A stretch of DNA of 6,007 bases from an uncultured Prevotella sp. (GTDB taxonomy: Bacteria; Bacteroidota; Bacteroidia; Bacteroidales; Bacteroidaceae): the NCBI GenBank assembly GCA_900557255.1, contig USSA01000176.1:1-6007 (forward strand), written 5' to 3'. The notes beneath the pieces are model-generated. The model was not told where the DNA came from, did no database searches, and saw nothing but the letters and a program-made list of their open reading frames with translations. Of this stretch, positions 1 through 5,685 are shown in pieces; position 1 is the stretch's first letter; each line of letters opens with the position of its first letter. The translations under genes were made by a program, and so were the position numbers.

Positions 1-2
1 AA

Positions 3-167
3 GCCGTGCTTCGCATCATCTATGCCCATGAAAAAGTGATAGGGGTAGATATTACAGGCGAATGTTCAGCTACGCTTGATTATTTCTCTGAGTTGGAGGA
101 TGCAGAGATTAACAACGAGGCAAATGAAGAATTGCTAAGGATGATTCTGGAGGAGAACCATCCTTAG
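3..167 (+). CDS. 3' end of a gene, possibly arginase/agmatinase-fold (ureohydrolase-like) protein
   Basis: This is the last 54 codons of a reading frame that enters from the left edge and stops at TAG 165-167. The visible residues read AVLRIIYAHEKVIGVDITGE and continue with an acidic helix ending in LLRMILEENHP. A beta strand of the form VIGVDI followed by GEC, then an acidic stretch and a closing helix with INNEANEELL, resembles the end of the ureohydrolase (arginase/agmatinase) fold, where the last strand is typically 'vvGfDivE'. The metal-binding Asp/His motifs that would prove this lie outside the window, so the assignment is tentative. That it is the tail of a real gene is more secure: the frame is open from the edge, and it ends five bases before the convergent threonine aldolase gene. 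No start is visible. Confidence 0.5.
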   Translation, partial: AVLRIIYAHEKVIGVDITGECSATLDYFSELEDAEINNEANEELLRMILEENHP

Positions 168-169
168 CC

Positions 170-192
170 TTCTTAAGCGTAAGCTTGAAGAA
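170..192. terminator. Possible bidirectional hairpin at a convergent gene junction
   Basis: TTCTT-AAGC at 170-178 can pair with GCTT-(G bulge)-AAGAA at 183-192 around a GTAA loop, giving nine base pairs with one bulge. It sits on the junction of two convergent genes and overlaps the last codons and stop of the leftward one. Neither strand has a clear U-run after the stem, and the stem is AT-rich, so this is a weak terminator candidate. Confidence 0.25.
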
Positions 193-1210
193 TACGGTCT
201 AGCTCGTCGAGTTCTTCCTCCTTTGTTGCCCAGCTTGTAACGAATCGGCAGATGATTTCATGTTCGCTCTTTCTTTCCCATATCTCGAATGCTACTTTTT
301 GGGAAAGGGCTTCGTAGAGGGCAGGTGAGAGTACTACAAACTGCTGATTGGTTGGAGAATCGTAGGCAATGGTGATACCATGCTTTTCGAAGATGCTGCG
401 GATGCGGGTAGCCGTAGCGATGGCATGGCGCGATATCTTGAAATAGAGCTCATCCGTAAACAGTGTGTCAAACTGGATGCCGAGCATTCTGCCCTTGGCA
501 AGCAAGGCTCCATGACGCTTCACGTTGGTGAAGAAGTATTTCGGTGCCTTCATGCCTGAGAATACCACAGCTTCTCCCATCATGGCACCCACCTTGGTTC
601 CGCCGATATAGAATACATCACAATGTTTTGCAAGGAATGGCAAGTCATAGTCGCAAGCTGCTGAAACCAGACCATATCCCAGTCGTGCACCATCGATGAA
701 GAGACGGAGGTCATATTTCTGGCAGGTTGCATACAGCGCAGCCAGTTCTTCTTTGGTGTAGACCATTCCGAACTCAGTCGGCATCGAGATATAAACCATG
801 CCTGGCTGCACCATGTGAGGATGCGTTTCATCGGCAAGGAAAGTATCCATATATGCAGACAGGGTGCCGGTTGTCAGCTTGCTGTTTTCTCCCGGCAGCG
901 TAATGACCTTATGGCCAAATGCTTCTACAGCTCCAGATTCATGTACCTCGATATGACCGGTCTCCACACAGATAACTCCTTCGCATCCCATGAGCACGGA
1001 GTCGATAACGGTGGTGTTGGTCTGTGTACCGCCTATCAGGAAGAACACTTCTGCATTCTCATTGTCCACGGCCTTGCGTATTTTCTCTTTAGCAGATTCT
1101 GAGTATGGATCAAAACCATAACCAGATGTTTTATCACTGTTTGTCTTGCCAAGAGCCTCTAGAATCTCTGGCAGCATACCATTGTTGTAATCACTTTCAA
1201 ATGAAATCAT
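173..1210 (-). CDS. ltaE: Low-specificity L-threonine aldolase
   Basis: A cytoplasmic PLP-dependent enzyme of fold type I that cleaves L-threonine or L-allo-threonine to glycine and acetaldehyde. From the chosen start it has 345 residues, usual for the family (E. coli LtaE is 333). In that numbering: the N-terminal MISFESDYNN matches the family's opening; GGTQTN at about 60-65 is the phosphate-binding loop; ETGHIEVHESG at about 84-94 carries the histidines that stack on PLP; IDGARLGYG at about 172-180 holds the Asp pairing with the pyridine nitrogen; and FYIGGTKVGA at about 200-209 holds the Schiff-base lysine (about Lys206). CRFVTSW near 321-327 supplies a candidate carboxylate-binding Arg. 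All expected catalytic residues are present, so it should be active. The frame stays open to a TTG at 1249, but that codon lies in the -7 promoter box; the ATG at 1208-1210 fits both the family and the promoter. The gene appears monocistronic and converges on the partial gene at the left edge. Confidence 0.93.
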   Translation of the reverse strand: MISFESDYNNGMLPEILEALGKTNSDKTSGYGFDPYSESAKEKIRKAVDNENAEVFFLIGGTQTNTTVIDSVLMGCEGVICVETGHIEVHESGAVEAFGHKVITLPGENSKLTTGTLSAYMDTFLADETHPHMVQPGMVYISMPTEFGMVYTKEELAALYATCQKYDLRLFIDGARLGYGLVSAACDYDLPFLAKHCDVFYIGGTKVGAMMGEAVVFSGMKAPKYFFTNVKRHGALLAKGRMLGIQFDTLFTDELYFKISRHAIATATRIRSIFEKHGITIAYDSPTNQQFVVLSPALYEALSQKVAFEIWERKSEHEIICRFVTSWATKEEELDELDRILQAYA

Positions 1211-1246
1211 ATTCTTTATATTACGTGTTTTAATTAAAACTAATTG

Positions 1247-1254
1247 CAAAGGTA
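1247..1254 (-). promoter_or_regulatory. Bacteroidota-type -7 box of ltaE
   Basis: On the minus strand this reads TACCTTTG, an exact match to the Bacteroidota -7 consensus TAnnTTTG, followed by CA. It lies 36 nt before the ATG at 1210, implying a leader of roughly 30 nt. There is no good TTG at the expected -33 position; the region upstream reads TTTACTCACA, so the -33 element is degenerate. The leader just before the ATG is AT-rich and has no Shine-Dalgarno, as is common in this phylum. Confidence 0.7.
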
Positions 1255-1406
1255 ATGATATTTGCTAAAATGTGAGTAAAATAACTATTAATTAATCAAA
1301 AATAGCCCTATTTCAGGTATAAGTGGTCATTATACAGATGTCATGTTCCGTCAGTTGACCAAGCTTATTTTTTTTACAAAATCATGATTTAAATCCTCTG
1401 AAAATC

Positions 1407-1464
1407 ACGAATTTCCGCTCGGAAAATATTTCTTGAAGAATATTGGAAATATGGCGAAATTCGT
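1407..1464. repeat. Nested inverted repeat (58 bp)
   Basis: ACGAATTTC at 1407-1415 is exactly complementary to GAAATTCGT at 1456-1464. Inside it a second pair, AATATT at 1425-1430 and 1439-1444, surrounds TCTTGAAG. A third small palindrome, TTTCCG-CT-CGGAAA (1412-1425), overlaps the left arm and offers an alternative fold. It is not next to a gene end, so a terminator role is not obvious; it could be the remains of a small mobile repeat or a structured RNA. The function is unknown. Confidence 0.5.
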
Positions 1465-1524
1465 AATCGTCAGATATTCAACGTGTTATAAATCTCACTA
1501 ATTTCTTCGGAAATCCGGAATTCT

Positions 1525-1633
1525 GTAGTCGTACAACTATAACCCCTATAGTTGTACGACTATAACTCCAGAGTTGTACAACTATAGCCTATATAGTCGT
1601 ACAACTGTAGCCTTACGGTCGTACAACTATAGG
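1525..1633. repeat. Five tandem 22/23-bp palindromic units
   Basis: The core AGTYGTACRACT occurs five times, centred on GTAC at 1531, 1554, 1576, 1599 and 1621, with steps of 23, 22, 23 and 22 bp. The unit consensus is approximately TATAGTYGTACRACTATA plus a short C-rich linker. Unit 3 (AGTTGTACAACT, 1572-1583) is a perfect 12-bp palindrome. Units 1 and 2 also form a perfect 16-bp inverted repeat (1526-1541 with 1547-1562) around a 5-nt ACCCC loop. Units 3 and 4 form an 11-bp repeat with one mismatch around GCCTA. There are no unique spacers, so it is not a CRISPR array. It lies about 400 bp from either flanking start codon or more. Possible readings are a multi-site operator, a structured RNA, or a repeat family dispersed in the genome. 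Confidence 0.85.
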
Positions 1634-1805
1634 TGATTCGTCTTGCAGAGAGCAAGTAATACGCTATCAAACCAAAAGATTTTTATCATCATGACCTTCT
1701 AGATTGAAAATACGGAAATTGCGATAATTAAGAAACAATATTTGACACCCGCATATTTCCGAAGTACAAATTCCAAACTGATATCGTTGTAAGCAGGGTA
1801 TGATT

Positions 1806-1818
1806 TATATATATATAT
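1806..1818. repeat. TA dinucleotide tract
   Basis: A 13-nt alternating TA run. It is a likely easily melted or slippage-prone site about 110 bp upstream of the transporter promoter, with no assigned function. Confidence 0.6.
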
Positions 1819-1927
1819 GTACCGCCTATTTGTCATAATCACCCTTAGAAAATGGGAAGGTACTAACCAAGAAAAATTCCATGAAATAATAATTTTTTAT
1901 AAAATGAATATTATATAGGACCTTTTC

Positions 1928-1958
1928 TTGCGTAATCTGGAAATTTTAGTTACCTTTG
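1928..1958 (+). promoter_or_regulatory. Consensus Bacteroidota promoter for the transporter operon
   Basis: TTG at 1928-1930 and TACCTTTG at 1951-1958 are separated by 20 nt, matching the phylum's -33/-7 promoter arrangement. Transcription would start near 1965 and leave a leader of about 110 nt before the MFS start codon. The VOC-like relic lies within that leader, so this promoter may originally have belonged to the lost gene. No other promoter is evident before either transporter gene. Confidence 0.8.
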
Positions 1959-1978
1959 CACGAAAAGCACTACTTGGC

Positions 1979-2062
1979 ATGAAAATTCAAGAAGTAATGA
2001 AATGATTTGTGTTCTTCAGCGACCCAGATGGTTTACCGATAGAACTGTATGAAAAAGAATAA
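1979..2062 (+). pseudogene. Relic of a VOC/glyoxalase-family gene
   Basis: In one frame the DNA from 2006 to the TAA at 2060-2062 reads FVFFSDPDGLPIELYEKE and then stop. This is the typical end of a VOC (vicinal oxygen chelate, glyoxalase/bleomycin resistance) protein, where 'FFxDPDGxxIEL' carries a metal-ligand Glu in the last strand. The codon just before it is TGA (2003-2005). Upstream, in the same frame, a short ATG-started stretch reads MKIQEVMK (1979-2002). That is loosely like a VOC N-terminus, but too short to judge. The simplest reading is a gene whose body was deleted, leaving the promoter, possibly the first codons, and the last 18 codons. Chance resemblance is possible, but the match is long and ends with its own stop, 14 nt before the MFS start. 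It is too short to encode a working enzyme. Confidence 0.6.
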
Positions 2063-2076
2063 TTTAAATTAATACA

Positions 2077-3324
2077 ATGAACATCAAGTCAATAGGTAGT
2101 AAAATCAAGGGAAATCCTAAGATGGTAGAGGGTACGGTATATTCCATGCTCATCATCTGTAGCATTTCCCATTTCTTGAATGATATGATTCAGTCGATTA
2201 TCCCTTCCATCTATCCGATTGTGAAGGATAAGTTCGATTTCTCGTTTGCACAGATAGGCATCATCACGCTGGTCTTCCAGATGACGTCTTCCATCCTGCA
2301 ACCTTTTACGGGGCTTTATGCTGACAAGCATCCCCGTCCCTATGCTCTTTTCCTCGGCATGTGCTTCACCTTGGTGGGTCTGCTCCTGCTGGCTTTTGCC
2401 GAGAATTATTTTCTGATTCTCCTGGCTGTGAGCGTCGTCGGTCTGGGCTCATCCGTGTTTCATCCCACAGCTTCAAGAGTGGCACAGATGGCATCGGGAG
2501 GCAAGAAGAGTCTGGCACAATCTATCTTTCAGGTTGGCGGCAATGGCGGATCGGCAGTAGGTCCGTTGCTGGCTGCCATCATCATCCTGCCTTTCGGACA
2601 GCATGCCATCTCCTGGTTTGCCCTTGCAGCCCTCCTCGCTGCCATCATCATGGTAAGATTGGGAGTCTGGTACAAGGCACGACTGGCTTACGTGGTGAAC
2701 CATCCTCAGAAACAACCGCTTCTCAATACTCATATTTCTAAAAGGGTGAAGTATTGGGCACTGTTCATCCTCATCATGCTCGTGTTCTCCAAGTATTTCT
2801 ATACGGCGTGCATCACGAGCTACTTCACCTTCTTCCTGATGGATAAGTTCGGTGTCTCGGTACAGACTTCACAGCTGTGTCTCTTCGTGTTCCTTGCTGC
2901 CTTTGCCATAGGAACTGTTGCAGGAGGAATGCTGGGTGACAAGTTCGGCAGAAAGTATGTCATCTGGTTTTCCATTCTGGGAGCAGCACCTTTCGCCATC
3001 GCCATGCCTTTCGTCAACTTCACGTGGACCATCATCTTTACCTTCCTGTCAGGATTGATCATTGCCTCGGCTTTCTCTTCCATCGTGGTATATGCCACCG
3101 ACCTGATGCCAGATAAAGTAGGACTGATAGCCGGCATTTTCTTCGGACTGATGTTTGGTTTGGGAGGTTTGGGCTCTGCTTTCTTCGGCTGGTTAGCAGA
3201 CAAGACGAGCATCGAGTTTATCTTCCAGGTGAGTGCCTTCCTGCCATTGCTCGGCATCATAGCAGGATTCTTGCCGAATACACAGAAGAAAAGCGTTGAA
3301 GAAACGGATGAAAACGCAAAGTAA
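2077..3324 (+). CDS. fsr: MFS transporter, fosmidomycin-resistance (Fsr) type
   Basis: A 415-residue inner-membrane protein of the major facilitator superfamily, most like the fosmidomycin-resistance branch. Family members act as proton-coupled exporters of small drugs or metabolites. Recognisable landmarks are HFLNDMIQS (32-40) followed by IIPSIYPIVK; FDFSFAQIGIITLVFQ (53-68); the cytoplasmic loop GLYADKHPRPY (79-89); the signature GSSVFHPTASRVAQMASGG (124-142); and FQVGGNGGSAVGPLLAA (151-167). The second half repeats the fold and has a clean motif A at GGMLGDKFGRKY (283-294). About twelve hydrophobic segments can be counted, split by a hydrophilic central loop near 200-225, and the length is normal. 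The first ~18 residues are hydrophilic and basic. The ATG at 2077 is the first in frame; Met16 is an alternative start. No strong Shine-Dalgarno is visible. It precedes the nhaC-type gene by 34 nt. The real substrate cannot be read from sequence; fosmidomycin is only the name-giving compound. Confidence 0.88.
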   Translation: MNIKSIGSKIKGNPKMVEGTVYSMLIICSISHFLNDMIQSIIPSIYPIVKDKFDFSFAQIGIITLVFQMTSSILQPFTGLYADKHPRPYALFLGMCFTLVGLLLLAFAENYFLILLAVSVVGLGSSVFHPTASRVAQMASGGKKSLAQSIFQVGGNGGSAVGPLLAAIIILPFGQHAISWFALAALLAAIIMVRLGVWYKARLAYVVNHPQKQPLLNTHISKRVKYWALFILIMLVFSKYFYTACITSYFTFFLMDKFGVSVQTSQLCLFVFLAAFAIGTVAGGMLGDKFGRKYVIWFSILGAAPFAIAMPFVNFTWTIIFTFLSGLIIASAFSSIVVYATDLMPDKVGLIAGIFFGLMFGLGGLGSAFFGWLADKTSIEFIFQVSAFLPLLGIIAGFLPNTQKKSVEETDENAK

Positions 3325-3358
3325 ATGAAAGACTAAAATGATAAGAGAATATTAACAA

Positions 3359-4891
3359 ATGGAACAAGAAGAAAAGAAACAGAAATCTCAAGCTGCAGAG
3401 AATCAGGCATCCTGCTCGTCTCTGCAGCCAGTTGAACCACATCCTTTTATTTCTGTCATACCGCTGGCAGTACTTATCACCCTCATCGTCCTGGTTGTCA
3501 AAATCTTCCCTGATGATGCCCTGGCTGGTGCCTCTCAGGTGGCCCTCATGATAGCCACAGCCATTTGTGTAGCACTCGGTATGGGCATCTATAGGATGAA
3601 ATGGAATATCTTTGAAGAGATGATCAAAAAGACCGTGGGCGATGCCGGAGTATCTATCCTGATCCTGCTGCTCATCGGAATGATGTCAGCTACCTGGATG
3701 ATCAGTGGTGTGGTACCCACATTGATATATTATGGTGTACAGATCATGTCGCCAACCTTTTTCCTTCCCTGCGCATGCATCATCTCCAGCATCATTTCTG
3801 TGATGACGGGAACCTCATGGACCACAATTGCCACCATCGGTATTGCTCTGATGGGAATCGGTGATGCCCTGGGTATACCAGCCCCCTACACCGCTGGAGC
3901 TATTATCTCCGGTGCCTATTTCGGAGATAAACTCTCGCCAATGAGCGATACCACCGTCCTTGCTTCGAGTATAGCCGGAGCGGATCTCTTCTCACATATC
4001 CGCTATATGCTCTATACTACCATACCAAGCATCCTGCTCTCGCTGGTACTCTATCTCATCATCGGACTCTGTTATGATTCCAAGCCAGTGGATATCAGCC
4101 AGTATCTCACCGGTCTGAGCCATGGATTCAATATCTCTCTGTTTACCATGCTCGTTCCGGCTTTTACAGGATGGCTCATCTACCGCAAGACTCCATCTCT
4201 CATCACACTTCTTCTTTCAGCCCTTTCAGCATGCATCTGTGCCCTCATTCTCCAGCCGGAAGTACTTGTAGGGATAGCAGGTGAAGACAGCATCTCTGCC
4301 AAAAGCCTCTTTGAAGGAATCATGACCACCTGCTATACCCATACCCAGGTAGATTGCGGTATGGTGAACATCAATGATCTCGTAGCCACCCGAGGTATGG
4401 CAGGCATGCTCAATACCATCTGGCTCATCCTCTGTGCCATGTGTTTTGGTTCATGTATGGTAGCCAGCGGCATGCTCCACGCCATTACCTACATGCTCCT
4501 GAAAAGCATCCACAGCACCGTATCACTTGTCTGCAGCACCGTGACATCAGGCGTCTTGCTCAATCTCGTTATGGGTGACCAGTTCCTGAGCATTATTATG
4601 AATGCATCTATCTATAAGGATGAGTATGCCGAACGAGGCTATCGTCCGGAACTCTTGAGCCGTAGTACAGAGGATAGCGCTACCGTAACGAGCGTATTGG
4701 TTCCATGGACAGCCTGCGGTATGACGCAGAGTACGGTTCTTGGTATCCCGACACTTGTCTATCTCCCCTTCTGCTTCTTCAACATCATCAGTCCTTTGAT
4801 GAGTTGTCTGGTTGCCATCCTTGGATTCGTACCCAACCCACAACCCAGGGAAAACAAAGCATCAGCAGCGGAAGAGTCTGATATCCATTAA
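3359..4891 (+). CDS. nhaC: NhaC-family Na+/H+ antiporter
   Basis: A 510-residue polytopic membrane protein of the NhaC antiporter family, expected to exchange internal Na+ for external H+ in pH and salt homeostasis. Residues 1-28 are hydrophilic and rich in Glu, Lys and Gln, so the N-terminus is probably cytoplasmic. About ten to twelve hydrophobic segments follow. Family landmarks are TGTSWTTIATIGIALMGIG (150-168); the core motif GAYFGDKLSPMSDTT (185-199), with Asp190, Ser193, Asp197 and the Thr pair in a likely ion-binding loop; and a second acidic re-entrant motif, STEDSATVTSVLVPWTACGM (436-455), matching the 'EDsgT…PWn.cG' signature. The length is at the upper end of the family. The next in-frame Met is about 60 codons in, beyond the first hydrophobic segment, so the start at 3359 is firm. 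The 34-nt gap to the MFS gene, with no promoter in it, suggests co-transcription. Some NhaC relatives carry other coupled ions or organic acids (for example malate/lactate), so Na+ specificity is inferred. Confidence 0.9.
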   Translation: MEQEEKKQKSQAAENQASCSSLQPVEPHPFISVIPLAVLITLIVLVVKIFPDDALAGASQVALMIATAICVALGMGIYRMKWNIFEEMIKKTVGDAGVSILILLLIGMMSATWMISGVVPTLIYYGVQIMSPTFFLPCACIISSIISVMTGTSWTTIATIGIALMGIGDALGIPAPYTAGAIISGAYFGDKLSPMSDTTVLASSIAGADLFSHIRYMLYTTIPSILLSLVLYLIIGLCYDSKPVDISQYLTGLSHGFNISLFTMLVPAFTGWLIYRKTPSLITLLLSALSACICALILQPEVLVGIAGEDSISAKSLFEGIMTTCYTHTQVDCGMVNINDLVATRGMAGMLNTIWLILCAMCFGSCMVASGMLHAITYMLLKSIHSTVSLVCSTVTSGVLLNLVMGDQFLSIIMNASIYKDEYAERGYRPELLSRSTEDSATVTSVLVPWTACGMTQSTVLGIPTLVYLPFCFFNIISPLMSCLVAILGFVPNPQPRENKASAAEESDIH

Positions 4892-4954
4892 TATGAATAG
4901 GAAAAAGAATGCAATGGTATATAAAAAAGTGGTTGAAAGAAGTAAACTTCCACA

Positions 4955-4965
4955 TTTAAACGTTT
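4955..4965. repeat. TTTAAACGTTT motif, copy downstream of the TA module
   Basis: An exact 11-mer, here within the 10-bp palindrome TAAACGTTTA (4957-4966), lying just past the hairpin that ends the toxin operon. It is identical to the copies at 5298-5308 (inverted) and 5615-5625. It may be an operator or a module boundary; function unproven. Confidence 0.5.
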
Positions 4966-4972
4966 ATCTTCG

Positions 4973-5010
4973 TTCCCAATCCGTAAGCCAATCAACTTAC
5001 AGATTGGGAA
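4973..5010. terminator. Strong hairpin between convergent nhaC and toxin genes
   Basis: TTCCCAATCCGTAAG at 4973-4987 pairs with CTTACAGATTGGGAA at 4996-5010 over 15 positions with one C·A mismatch and an 8-nt loop. It starts 81 nt after the nhaC stop and lies 7 nt beyond the stop of the leftward toxin gene, where a shared bidirectional terminator is expected. On the plus strand TT follows at once and a T6 run follows at 5026-5031; the minus strand lacks a clear U-run. The stem is convincing, the terminator role moderately so. Confidence 0.65.
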
Positions 5011-5017
5011 TTATTGC

Positions 5018-5350
5018 TTATAAGTTTTTTATCAAGAATTTTATAAATTCATCCTTGACATTAGAGATTTCTCCCTTGTCATAGATTGTAAGAAGAGTTA
5101 CATTCATACCATCCTCACTAACTTTTACATTAAGAGTTAGGATTCTTGCACCACCACTTTTGCCTTTACCCTTGTCAGCAATGGTCATTCTTATCTTACG
5201 AACGCCACCACCAAGGTCATCTCCAACAAGAGGATTCTTATAAATTTCATCTAACCAAGCACCATAGTCAGTCTTCAATGAATGATATTTTTTAGCCAAA
5301 CGTTTAAACTGTCTTTTAAACTCAGAGCCATATTCAACATGTATTTTCAT
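5018..5350 (-). CDS. RelE/HigB-like type II toxin
   Basis: A 110-residue basic protein of the RelE/ParE superfamily, probably a ribosome-associated mRNA endonuclease of the RelE/HigB kind. The N-terminal half has two predicted helices rich in Lys and Arg (SEFKRQFKRLAKKYHSLK, 9-26). Then come GGGVRKIRMTIADKGKGKSG (47-66), GGARILTLNVKV (67-78) and VTLLTIYDKGEISNVKDEF (84-102). The sequence 'RKiR…GKgkSGGaRil' followed by 'vtLLtiYdKge…n' is the conserved strand core of RelE/HigB toxins, supplying the basic and aromatic active-site residues. The length and pI-like composition are normal. Its ATG lies one base after the stop of the upstream antitoxin gene, so the two are co-transcribed and likely translationally coupled; GGAAG inside the end of the antitoxin gene serves as ribosome binding site. 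A ParE-type gyrase poison is the alternative, but the GKSGGxR core favours the RNase branch. Confidence 0.85.
   Translation of the reverse strand: MKIHVEYGSEFKRQFKRLAKKYHSLKTDYGAWLDEIYKNPLVGDDLGGGVRKIRMTIADKGKGKSGGARILTLNVKVSEDGMNVTLLTIYDKGEISNVKDEFIKFLIKNL
5298..5308. repeat. TTTAAACGTTT motif, inverted copy inside the toxin gene
   Basis: It reads AAACGTTTAAA on the plus strand, the exact reverse complement of the other two copies, and overlaps a GTTTAAAC palindrome. It falls in codons for the basic helix of the toxin, so it could be coincidental to coding. Confidence 0.4.
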
Positions 5351-5351
5351 G

Positions 5352-5603
5352 TCAATCTTCCATTTCTAAATCTTTTAATAAATCCCTTGCATCTGGTAGT
5401 TTTCTTCCTTCCAACTTTGCAAGTTTCACTTCCTGCAATGCTCTTGTCAAACTTTCCTTCACAAAAGCTTGCTGCTTCTGTGTCTTTGTCAAGACAGGCT
5501 CTTTTACAACTGTAGTTGACACAACACCACGAAGCATATTAATAGCCTTACGAATGTTTTGCAGAGGCTGGTTAGTATCTACCGTAACTAATATCTGTTT
5601 CAT
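5352..5603 (-). CDS. Cognate antitoxin of the RelE/HigB-like toxin
   Basis: An 83-residue protein encoded directly upstream of the toxin gene with one intervening base (TGA-C-ATG). It begins with a beta strand (MKQILVTVD, 1-9) and a helix (LQNIRKAINMLRG, 14-26), then a second strand (VVSTTVVK). The rest is charged and helical (KTQKQQAFVKESLTRALQEV, 40-59; LPDARDLLKDLEMED, 69-83), a usual layout for an antitoxin tail that wraps its toxin. I recognise no ribbon-helix-helix or helix-turn-helix domain, so its class is uncertain. Its identity as the antitoxin rests on size, gene order and coupling. The gene has an unusually good Shine-Dalgarno for this phylum and a consensus promoter, fitting high antitoxin synthesis. 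A palindromic motif sits between promoter and start, consistent with autoregulation. Confidence 0.8.
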   Translation of the reverse strand: MKQILVTVDTNQPLQNIRKAINMLRGVVSTTVVKEPVLTKTQKQQAFVKESLTRALQEVKLAKLEGRKLPDARDLLKDLEMED

Positions 5604-5609
5604 AATCTT

Positions 5610-5615
5610 CTCCTT
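5610..5615 (-). promoter_or_regulatory. Strong Shine-Dalgarno of the antitoxin gene
   Basis: AAGGAG on the minus strand, 6 nt before the ATG at 5603-5601. Such a match is uncommon among the genes of this window and fixes the start. Its 5' edge touches the TTTAAACGTTT motif, so a protein bound there or a local structure could affect translation as well as transcription. Confidence 0.8.
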
Positions 5616-5625
5616 TTAAACGTTT
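5615..5625. repeat. TTTAAACGTTT motif in the antitoxin leader (candidate operator)
   Basis: It lies between the proximal -7 box and the Shine-Dalgarno, roughly +9 to +19 of the predicted transcript, which is a usual place for a toxin-antitoxin autoregulatory site. The core AAACGTTT is a perfect palindrome. Confidence 0.5.
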
Positions 5626-5640
5626 TACTGAATTAGGTTG

Positions 5641-5671
5641 CAAAAATACTTTTTTCCCCTCACACCGCCAA
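5641..5671 (-). promoter_or_regulatory. Proximal promoter of the toxin-antitoxin operon
   Basis: On the minus strand TTG (5671-5669), 20 nt, then TATTTTTG (5648-5641), an exact fit to the Bacteroidota TTG-N20-TAnnTTTG arrangement. The predicted start is near 5634, giving a leader of about 30 nt that contains the motif at 5615-5625 and the Shine-Dalgarno. Confidence 0.8.
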
Positions 5672-5685
5672 ACTTCTTGCATTAT

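Larger units (their letters stand above)
1255..1927. other. Long non-coding spacer between divergent genes
   Basis: About 670 bases with no open frame resembling a protein and no tRNA- or rRNA-like fold that I can recognise. It is AT-rich and holds the inverted repeat at 1407-1464, the palindrome array at 1525-1633 and a TA tract at 1806-1818, listed separately. The hexamer CGGAAA/TTTCCG recurs at 1412, 1420, 1508, 1713 and 1756 in both orientations. Apart from the two gene promoters at its edges, I found no -7 box with a properly spaced -33 TTG. Confidence 0.7.

Noticed and set aside
815..1102. 95-codon rightward open frame opposite threonine aldolase
   Set aside because: It overlaps the catalytic core of a well-supported gene on the other strand and resembles nothing.
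1211..1249. 13-codon N-terminal extension of threonine aldolase from a TTG
   Set aside because: The codon lies in the -7 promoter box, and the family begins at MISFESDYNN.
1297..1304. Second leftward -7 box (TATTTTTG) upstream of ltaE
   Set aside because: There is no TTG at the expected distance and a better box lies at 1254-1247. In an AT-rich spacer this is probably chance.
1525..1633. Tandem repeats read as a small CRISPR array
   Set aside because: Units are contiguous at 22-23 bp with only a few bases between palindromes, no unique spacers are present, and no cas genes lie nearby.
2820..3260. 146-codon leftward open frame opposite the MFS gene
   Set aside because: It is antisense to a clear transporter, has a repetitive Lys/Pro-rich translation, and has no promoter.
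4955..5625. TTTAAACGTTT copies as dif-like or attachment sites of an integrated element
   Set aside because: They are too short and AT-rich for XerC/XerD sites, one copy is inverted inside a gene, and no recombinase is present.
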